This document shows, one piece after another, positions 1 through 4,593 of a stretch of DNA of 10,057 nt. The stretch is from assembly GCA_002779045.1 (NCBI GenBank), contig PEXO01000133.1, positions 1-10,057 of the forward strand. The letters run 5' to 3'. The notes under the pieces were generated by a model. It ran no database searches. It saw only the letters and a program-made list of their open reading frames with translations, and was not told the origin of the DNA. The position numbers were made by a program, and so were the translations under genes. The DNA comes from Elusimicrobia bacterium CG08_land_8_20_14_0_20_59_10 (GTDB lineage: Bacteria > Elusimicrobiota > Elusimicrobia > Elusimicrobiales > UBA9959). Numbering within the stretch: the stretch's first letter is position 1; each line of letters opens with the position of its first letter.

Positions 1-20
1 CTGTATTGAGCTTGACTATT

Positions 21-41
21 CCTCGACAGCTTGCTGCGAGG
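21..41. repeat. REP-like hairpin 1 (AGCTTGCT core)
   Basis: CCTCG and CAGC pair with GCTG and CGAGG around a TT loop, with one bulged A on the left side. The centre AGCTTGCT is the same as in the hairpin at 78-97. No T-run follows, so it does not look like a terminator. It resembles one unit of a repeated intergenic palindrome family. Confidence 0.6.
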
Positions 42-77
42 ATTATCTTGTAAGCAAAGTGAGTTTTCAACTTGATA

Positions 78-97
78 CCGCATAGCTTGCTATGCGG
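78..97. repeat. REP-like hairpin 2 (AGCTTGCT core)
   Basis: A perfect 9-bp stem (CCGCATAGC / GCTATGCGG) with a TT loop. Its core matches the hairpin at 21-41, 36 nt to the left. The target duplication of the insertion sequence starts at the next base (98), so the element landed at the foot of this palindrome. Confidence 0.65.
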
Positions 98-105
98 AGT
101 TTCAT
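98..105. repeat. Target-site duplication, left copy
   Basis: AGTTTCAT lies directly outside the left terminal inverted repeat and is repeated exactly at 2466-2473, directly outside the right one. A ninth matching base (G) depends on where the element boundary is drawn. Confidence 0.8.
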
Positions 106-123
106 CTGAAATTTCAGCATAAG
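106..123 (+). repeat. IS left terminal inverted repeat
   Basis: CTGAAATTTCAGCATAAG is the exact reverse complement of 2448-2465. Its outer 12 bp (CTGAAATTTCAG) are themselves a perfect palindrome and are the likely transposase contact site. Confidence 0.85.
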
Positions 124-142
124 AGCGCCGGCGCCAAATTTT

Positions 143-202
143 AGACGAAGCGGGCCGCGTAGCGGCAGGCTTTTGCAGCCACTTGACGGCCCGTCTTTTT
201 TT
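143..202 (+). terminator. Terminator-like hairpin near IS left end
   Basis: AGAC (143-146) and GGGCCG (152-157) pair with CGGCCC (187-192) and GTCT (193-196), with a 5-nt bulge on the left. A smaller inner hairpin (168-171 with 177-180) fills the loop, and seven T residues (196-202) follow. The form and direction fit an intrinsic terminator that stops transcripts entering the element from outside. Such protection against read-in is known for several insertion sequences. Confidence 0.55.
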
Positions 203-212
203 ATGTCATAAT
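183..212 (+). promoter_or_regulatory. Predicted sigma-70 promoter of the IS
   Basis: TTGACG (183-188) and CATAAT (207-212) each match the consensus at five of six bases, with an 18-nt spacer. Transcription would start near 219, only about 13 nt before the first ORF. The -35 box lies in the right arm of the terminator-like stem and the T-run lies in the spacer, so the two signals overlap. Confidence 0.5.
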
Positions 213-231
213 CTGATATGGATATTAATAT

Positions 232-648
232 ATGATACATATAAGACAGAAACAGGCGCTAAGTCGCTATCGGCAGCAAGTGCGGGCAGTCCAGGCTGAA
301 AGACAGGCCTTGGAAGCCGCGCTCATGGGCTCTGATGCATTAGTGGAAGGCTGTCTGGTGGTGGTACGGACAGTGTGCGGGAAAGCCGCCTGCCGTTGTA
401 AGACTTCCAGGCGGCTGCGGCATGGCCCGTATCTGCATCTTTCTCTTTTGCGCAATGGCAAGACCAGGATGATTCACCTGCCCAGGCAGTGGGAGGATAT
501 GGTGAAGGCGGGCGTGGAGGCCGCCGGGCACTTTCGCAAGGCTCGCCGGCAATGGCGGGGGTTGAACAAGCAGATGGAAAATTTGTGGCGGCAAGTGGAG
601 CGGAATCGCAAACACCTACCCTATGAGCCGAAGAAAAAAAACCGCTAA
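232..648 (+). CDS. IS accessory protein, DUF6788-like Cys-motif protein
   Basis: A 138-aa basic protein encoded ahead of the transposase in the same element. Residues 5-30 are rich in Arg, Gln and Ala and probably helical. The centre has a compact cysteine motif (C49, C54, C56, in the pattern C-x4-C-x-C) followed by RHGPYLHLSL, and a helical basic tail follows from about residue 85. The pattern 'CGK..CRC...RHGPY' is what I recall of the DUF6788 family, small proteins often found beside transposases; their role is unknown. The cysteines could bind a metal. There is no clear ribosome binding site before the ATG, which lies close to the predicted transcription start. The 3' end overlaps the transposase start by 26 nt in another frame. 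Family assignment is from memory. Confidence 0.75.
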   Translation: MIHIRQKQALSRYRQQVRAVQAERQALEAALMGSDALVEGCLVVVRTVCGKAACRCKTSRRLRHGPYLHLSLLRNGKTRMIHLPRQWEDMVKAGVEAAGHFRKARRQWRGLNKQMENLWRQVERNRKHLPYEPKKKNR

Positions 649-2218
649 AAAACAGAGAGCGGTTAAACGCGCCGGTAAACGCGGCTTGCGCCGGGCTTCG
701 CGGCGCAACCGTGAGTATCTGGCCTGGAGGCATTTGACACGGAATCAAAAGGAGGTGGCCAAGCGGATTTGGGCCGGCGACTATCAGAAGATTGGTCCGG
801 GTGGCGGGTGGGGATTTTTGGACCGGTTTGTGATTTTCATGAAGACGATAGGCTTTTTAGAATGTCTGGACGTTGCAGGGGAAGGCTATGTGCGCCGGAT
901 GATCACGATTGCCAAGTTGCTTTTAACCTATCAGGTGAAGGTTCTGCTGGGGATTATTTCAATGAACCAGGTGCCCGGCACGCTTTTTAACGACATTGGG
1001 CTGTTGATGATGCTGGGCTACACGGCAGAACAGATAGAGAACGGGCACTGTAAGCGGGGTAAGGGCAAAAACAACCGTCCGATGAACAAGAATACGCTGG
1101 CCGACGCGCTGGACCGGTTCTCGCCGGAGGAACTGGAAGGGATACTGAACGGCGGCGTAAAGTTATTGGCGAAGCTGGGATTCATCAAGGACACGACTTT
1201 CCTGATGGATGCAACCGATTTGCCTACGACCGGAAAATGCGAAGGGGCTGGGCGCAGAACGGTGGATAAAAAGGTCTGGAGCCGCAAAGAAAAGAAACTG
1301 GTGACGATTTCAGTAACGACCTTCGGATTCAAGTTGATGCTGCTACGCAGCCTTGACTCACGTATCATTGTCGCCGCCAAGGTGCGCCAGATACAGGAAT
1401 CCGAGAAAGACTGGACGTTGGCCCTGGTCAAACAGGCGGCGGAAAACATCGGCGAGAAGAAAATCAGGCTGCTATTGATTGACCGTGGTTATCTGGACGG
1501 TTTAACCCTGTGGACATTGAAGCATAATTATGGAATTGACTGGATCATACCTTTACGCACTGATATGAATATTGCCAAAGATGCACGCGGGCTGAGAAAC
1601 ACGGTGGATGCCAAAAAAATCTTTCGGGCGCAACGGAAAGATTTGAAAGTTGTGGGAATTGCGGGATTAGCCAGCTATGACCAGTACGGCAACGAAGAGC
1701 ATCAGGAGAAGGATTTCAATGCCAAGGATTTCAGGGGCAATCCGATTAACGTGGTGATGGTGACGCACTGGAAAGATAAAGCGTATGAGCCCGGGCATGA
1801 GCCGGTTTTTCTGACTACGCTGGCGGTGTCCAAACCGCTGGCAATCCTGGACAAGTATGATTTGAGGAGCCTGATTGAAAATCAGACCAACCGGGAACTT
1901 AAACAGGGCTGGCTGATCACCAAAATTCCGAAAAAGACGCAGCGGGCAGTCACGGCGCATGCGATTTTGACCCTGTGCATGTACAATTTGACCAATGCCT
2001 ATAGGACTGATATGGGACAGGAACTCGCCGAGTCTGGAATTCGCAGGTTCCGCCGCGAAACTTCCCAGCAAACGCGCGATAAGATTGTGGTCTTCACCGA
2101 AGAACATTACGGGATTTTTGATCTTGAGGAGTTGATGTTTTTGGTTGGTAAGCCGTCAAAATGGTTCAGCCGTCATGTAAATGCTGAAGCATTCAAGAAG
2201 GCGCACGGTATAACATGA
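623..2218 (+). CDS. DDE transposase
   Basis: A 531-aa transposase expected to cut and join DNA at the element's terminal repeats. The catalytic triad is visible: D196 (or D199) in the strand LMDATDL, D287 in LLIDRGYLDG, and E419 in YDLRSLIENQTNRELKQGW. This gives the Y412-x2-R415-x3-E419 signature of IS4-type DDE enzymes. The N-terminal third is basic and probably binds DNA. The gene is intact from ATG to TGA. It starts inside the accessory ORF, with a poorly placed upstream purine stretch (594-601), so translation is probably coupled to the first ORF. An A8 run (634-641) lies in the overlap and could permit slippage. The right terminal repeat lies about 230 bp after the stop. Confidence 0.88.
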   Translation: MSRRKKTAKKQRAVKRAGKRGLRRASRRNREYLAWRHLTRNQKEVAKRIWAGDYQKIGPGGGWGFLDRFVIFMKTIGFLECLDVAGEGYVRRMITIAKLLLTYQVKVLLGIISMNQVPGTLFNDIGLLMMLGYTAEQIENGHCKRGKGKNNRPMNKNTLADALDRFSPEELEGILNGGVKLLAKLGFIKDTTFLMDATDLPTTGKCEGAGRRTVDKKVWSRKEKKLVTISVTTFGFKLMLLRSLDSRIIVAAKVRQIQESEKDWTLALVKQAAENIGEKKIRLLLIDRGYLDGLTLWTLKHNYGIDWIIPLRTDMNIAKDARGLRNTVDAKKIFRAQRKDLKVVGIAGLASYDQYGNEEHQEKDFNAKDFRGNPINVVMVTHWKDKAYEPGHEPVFLTTLAVSKPLAILDKYDLRSLIENQTNRELKQGWLITKIPKKTQRAVTAHAILTLCMYNLTNAYRTDMGQELAESGIRRFRRETSQQTRDKIVVFTEEHYGIFDLEELMFLVGKPSKWFSRHVNAEAFKKAHGIT

Positions 2219-2465
2219 AAAGACAGGAGAAGTCCGTTCATTCGCCGCATTGTTCTGTCCGTAATTAGGATTTTAATTCCTTCACGCTGAATATTTGGCC
2301 GTATGCCTGCACCTCATTCGGGGTAAGCGGCGGATATTTTCCATAAATGCCGGTTTTAGCCTGCCGCAGACGCCAGGATATATTGGGCGCAACGATTTAC
2401 ACCGGCACCCGGGTGCCGTCCTAAATCCTATGCCTGAAATTTCAGGCCTTATGCTGAAATTTCAG
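2219..2465. other. Non-coding right subterminal region of the IS
   Basis: I see no credible gene in this stretch. It carries two perfect 16-bp palindromes: CGGCACCCGGGTGCCG (2403-2418) and GCCTGAAATTTCAGGC (2432-2447). The second contains an extra copy of the 12-bp palindrome found at the element's tips. These may be extra transposase binding sites or a transcription barrier at the right end. Confidence 0.6.
2448..2465 (-). repeat. IS right terminal inverted repeat
   Basis: It is the exact reverse complement of 106-123 over 18 bp. It is immediately preceded by a second copy of CTGAAATTTCAG inside the palindrome at 2432-2447. Confidence 0.85.
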
Positions 2466-2473
2466 AGTTTCAT
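2466..2473. repeat. Target-site duplication, right copy
   Basis: AGTTTCAT is identical to 98-105 and directly abuts the right terminal repeat. Removing 106-2473 rebuilds the presumed empty site. Confidence 0.8.
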
Positions 2474-2563
2474 TATTTCCATTGCAACTTAATATTTTTA
2501 TATTGTAACATTTTTACGTATGGTTGGATTACGTACATGTGTTAAGTGTTTCCTTAGATTAAG

Positions 2564-2752
2564 ATGAATAAAGATATTCATGGCGTAAGCGGAGCCGCCA
2601 TTTCTTCCGGAGCGGCCGCTCAAGCGGTCCGCGAAGTCGTGATTCTGTACGAAGGATTGTTTCTTAAAAAGCGCCGGCAACAAACTTTCATATTTTTTAT
2701 AAACCGGTTGCCTTCTTACTTGACCCCCTCAGTCCCGCTGATGCGGGATTAA
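2564..2752 (+). pseudogene. Possible remnant of an FMN-binding-domain protein
   Basis: Residues 4-36 of this 62-codon reading frame (DIHGVSGAAISSGAAAQAVREVV...) resemble the C-terminal end of FMN_bind domains (RnfG/NqrC/NosR type). In those, a motif like SGAT-x-[ST] carries the covalent flavin, followed by a helix such as AV..AV. Here the motif is SGAAIS, with Ala for the usual Thr at its fourth position. The rest of the domain is absent: a TAG stop lies in frame at 2555-2557, there is no ribosome binding site, and the last ~20 residues look like read-through. I infer a decayed gene end. The similarity is recognised by eye over a short stretch, and a chance ORF remains possible. Confidence 0.4.
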
Positions 2753-2757
2753 GGGGG
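2724..2757. repeat. Strong intergenic hairpin
   Basis: CCCCCT (2724-2729) pairs with AGGGGG (2752-2757) and TCCCGC (2733-2738) with GCGGGA (2743-2748). A 3x3 internal loop lies between the two helices and the loop is TGAT. No T-run follows on either strand, so a classic terminator is unlikely. It may be a mobile palindrome or a leader structure before the gene at 2806. Confidence 0.55.
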
Positions 2758-2805
2758 AAACAGCGGTTGGGCATTTGATTGCAATCTATAAACGGGGGTA
2801 ACTCC

Positions 2806-3390
2806 ATGATGGTCATAGTCAGGATTCAGTCTCAGGGCAAATCAGCATCGCTCTGGAATGAAATTATTAATAAAAAGGACAAATTGCAGGATATACTGGG
2901 AGACAACGGAACTCTTCTTTACCTCTCAAAGCGGCTTGGCTCAAACGACATAAGCCTGATGCTGCATACCACCAATTCATTGGCTCTGGCTGATTTTATA
3001 ACGTCTCATCTGGCCAAAATCAGCGGAGTTGACGGCCTTTGGCTGATTAACATGCTCAAGCCGGTTTTCTTTCAACTGCCGGCCCAGGCCGACAGAATGA
3101 AACGCTACGCCGTCTCCGTGAAAATATATCCGCCGCGTCTTGACGAAGTTTACCGCACCGTCTCTAAAACCGCTCTGCCGGCAGGCATAAACATGGTCTA
3201 TCTTGCCTATACCTGTCATCTGTTCGGAGACTGCCTGCAGTTTTCAGTTCTTGCGGATAAAGACGCAAAATTTGAAAATTTCGTGGAAAATATGATTAAT
3301 AAAATTCCGGGCGTTTTGCGCGCCACAGCAACAGAAATAGAAAAAACCCATGTATTCATTCCTTACCGGGAATGGGAAAGATATCTCTAA
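2806..3390 (+). CDS. Tandem Lrp/AsnC effector (RAM) domain protein, no HTH
   Basis: A 195-aa protein from ATG 2806, with GGGGG at 2794-2798 seven bases upstream; a TTG at 2779 in frame is less likely. It holds two copies of the beta-alpha-beta-beta-alpha-beta ligand-binding fold of Lrp/AsnC regulators, at about residues 1-90 and 100-190. In each copy a Gly-Asp or Asn-Asp turn precedes a hydrophobic strand (FGDCLQFSVLA in copy 2) and a later 'K-I-x-G-V' turn opens the last strand (NKIPGVLRATATEIEK in copy 2). There is no helix-turn-helix and no signal peptide, so it is probably a cytoplasmic sensor or partner protein rather than a direct repressor. It lies upstream of a cytochrome and the heme genes, which include two other Lrp-fold proteins (AhbA, AhbB). 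The gene is more AT-rich than the operon. Ligand and function are unknown. Confidence 0.72.
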   Translation: MMVIVRIQSQGKSASLWNEIINKKDKLQDILGDNGTLLYLSKRLGSNDISLMLHTTNSLALADFITSHLAKISGVDGLWLINMLKPVFFQLPAQADRMKRYAVSVKIYPPRLDEVYRTVSKTALPAGINMVYLAYTCHLFGDCLQFSVLADKDAKFENFVENMINKIPGVLRATATEIEKTHVFIPYREWERYL

Positions 3391-3457
3391 ATTCCGCTTG
3401 AGCGCACGGCGGTGGTTTGTCGCTGGTTTTATCAGTACCAAATAATCGGGAGGAAAA

Positions 3458-3928
3458 ATGAAAATGATGCCGTTGCTGGGCTGTATGGTGTTCCTGGGCC
3501 TTGCCGGGCTGATCGTCGCGCAGGACGCGCCGGTCGCGGACAAACCCGCCGAAGCCGCTTACCTGGGCGCGGATAAGTGCAAGATGTGCCACTCCAAGCA
3601 GCACGTCACCTGGACCAAGATGAAGCATTCCAGGGCCATCGAGTCGCTTTCCGCCGAGGAACAGAAAAATGCGGAATGCGTAAAATGCCATGTCACCGGC
3701 TACGGCAAGACCGGCGGCTTTGAGTCCATGGAAAAAACCCCGAAAATGGCCGGCGTGCAGTGCGAAGCCTGCCATGGCGCCGGCAGCCTTCACATGAAGG
3801 CCCCGAAGCCTGAGAAGAAGAATACCATAAACGGCAAGGGAACGGACTGCCGGGAATGTCACAGCCCCCACGTGGACGTGAACAGGAAAAAGGGCGGGGA
3901 AGAAAAGAAAGAGGAAGCGAAGCCATAA
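3458..3928 (+). CDS. Tetraheme c-type cytochrome, cytochrome c554-like
   Basis: A 156-aa exported electron carrier. Residues 1-21 form a signal peptide (hydrophobic stretch about 5-20, likely cleavage after IVA), so it should fold in the periplasm. Four CxxCH heme-attachment motifs are present: C41-H45, C74-H78, C102-H106 and C131-H135. H49, H57, H112 and H138 are candidate distal ligands. The 'YLGADKCKMCHSKQHVTW..MKHSRA' start and the CHVTGYG and CEACHGAGS blocks are typical of cytochrome c554-type multiheme proteins. The C-terminal tail (from about 143) is rich in Lys and Glu. A good GGAGG Shine-Dalgarno precedes the ATG. The last 73 nt overlap the longest reading frame of the next gene. 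It consumes heme, which fits its place beside the heme operon. Redox partner unknown. Confidence 0.88.
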   Translation: MKMMPLLGCMVFLGLAGLIVAQDAPVADKPAEAAYLGADKCKMCHSKQHVTWTKMKHSRAIESLSAEEQKNAECVKCHVTGYGKTGGFESMEKTPKMAGVQCEACHGAGSLHMKAPKPEKKNTINGKGTDCRECHSPHVDVNRKKGGEEKKEEAKP

Positions 3929-4500
3929 GAACCTTCTTATACCCGTTGTTCCTGGACATTAAGGGGAAGCTATGCCTGGTGGTGGGCGGCGGCGAGGTGG
4001 CGCTCCGCAAAACGGAAGCGCTGTTTAAGTCCGGCGCCACTAAAGTTAAGGTCGTGGCTCCCCTTTTACACCCGGGGTTCGCCAAACTCGGCAAAAAAGG
4101 AATAATAAAGTTTTCCAGGCGGGAATTCAGGCTTTCAGACCTGAAGGGCGCGGAGATAGTCGTCTGCTCCACCGACTCCGAGAAGCTAAACTCCCTGGTC
4201 GGCAAGGCCGCGGCGAAGAACAGGGCGCTGGTGAATGTGGTGGACCGGCCGGCCCTGTGCAATTTTATAGCGCCGGCGGTATTCAGGAACGGGGCTCTGA
4301 CCATAGCCGTCTCTACCGGCGGCGCCTGCCCGGCCCTGGCGAAAAAAATACGGTTACACCTTGGCAAGACCTACGGCGGCGGTTTCAGCCGTAAAGTAGA
4401 GGCTTTGCGCCGGCTGCGGATTAAAATGCTGGCCCCGGAACCGGCCTCCGTCAAACAAGCGGCCAAGCAGGCTTACTTCAGACTGCTAAGGGAAATATAG
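3856..4500 (+). CDS. Precorrin-2 dehydrogenase / possible sirohydrochlorin ferrochelatase
   Basis: A Met8p/SirC/CysG-N-type enzyme that oxidises precorrin-2 to sirohydrochlorin with NAD+ and may also insert iron to make siroheme. The Rossmann motif GGGEVALRKTEAL follows the first strand YPLFLDIKGKLCLVVGGG. The block NVVDRPALCNFIAPAVFRNG carries the conserved Asp (D130 from this start; CysG D104 equivalent) and is followed by AVSTGGACPALAKKIR. The start is uncertain. ATG 3856 is the only ATG, but its first ~23 residues are low-complexity and read through the cytochrome's 3' end. Homologues begin near 3925-3940. An ATA at 3925 overlaps the cytochrome stop (ATAA) with GAGG upstream, and TTG 3946 would cut into the first strand. 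From 3925 the Asp would be residue 107, close to CysG. The neighbouring heme genes suggest it feeds siroheme to AhbA/AhbB. Confidence 0.87.
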   Translation: MSQPPRGREQEKGRGRKERGSEAIRTFLYPLFLDIKGKLCLVVGGGEVALRKTEALFKSGATKVKVVAPLLHPGFAKLGKKGIIKFSRREFRLSDLKGAEIVVCSTDSEKLNSLVGKAAAKNRALVNVVDRPALCNFIAPAVFRNGALTIAVSTGGACPALAKKIRLHLGKTYGGGFSRKVEALRRLRIKMLAPEPASVKQAAKQAYFRLLREI

Positions 4501-4538
4501 TAAGTGGTAAGGATTAAGCAGTAAGTAATAAGCGGTAA
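4501..4538. repeat. Three degenerate 14-bp tandem repeats
   Basis: TAAG(T/C)(G/A)GTAA recurs at 4501, 4515 and 4529 with an exact 14-nt period, right after the upstream stop codon (TAG 4498-4500). The block overlaps the left arm of the larger inverted repeat at 4508-4572. Confidence 0.55.
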
Positions 4539-4572
4539 AATTAAACCCCCGGTCCTTACTACTTAATCCTTA
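4508..4572. repeat. 18-bp inverted repeat between heme genes
   Basis: The left arm TAAGGATTAAGCAGTAAG (4508-4525) and the right arm CTTACTACTTAATCCTTA (4555-4572) are complementary at 17 of 18 positions, with a 29-nt loop. The sequence is AT-rich against a GC-rich background. No T-run follows. It could be a small mobile palindrome or a stem between the two cistrons. Confidence 0.65.
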
Positions 4573-4593
4573 AGCCTGCTTCTTAAGGGAAAG

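Larger units (their letters stand above)
106..2465 (+). mobile_element. Complete insertion sequence, 2360 bp, DDE transposase
   Basis: The element is bounded by 18-bp perfect terminal inverted repeats (106-123 and 2448-2465) and an 8-bp direct target duplication. Inside are a 138-aa accessory ORF and a 531-aa DDE transposase, both intact and on the plus strand. About 250 bp of non-coding DNA separates the transposase stop from the right end. The transposase resembles the IS4/IS1634-type clan with a Y-x2-R-x3-E signature, but I cannot name the family. Intact ORFs, perfect repeats and identical target duplications suggest a recent, possibly still active insertion. Confidence 0.88.
2474..2805. 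other. Intergenic region between IS and the RAM-domain gene
   Basis: The first ~90 bp are AT-rich with stops in the frame of the downstream fragment. A GC-rich part follows with a 12-bp palindrome (GAGCGGCCGCTC, 2610-2621), the FMN-binding-like fragment (2564-2752) and a strong hairpin (2724-2757). I found no convincing promoter boxes. No intact gene is supported here. Confidence 0.5.

Noticed and set aside
78..117. A CRISPR array or rRNA fragment suggested by the GCTTGCT-type hairpins
   Set aside because: There are only two unequal hairpins with no regular spacers, and the surrounding sequence is not rRNA-like.
2295..2492. A 65-codon plus-strand frame after the transposase
   Set aside because: It runs across the right terminal repeat and target duplication, has no ribosome binding site and no protein-like pattern.
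2498..2683. A 61-codon minus-strand frame
   Set aside because: It has no recognisable motif and lies opposite the FMN-binding-like fragment.
3693..4367. A 224-codon minus-strand frame
   Set aside because: It is antisense to the well-supported dehydrogenase and cytochrome genes.
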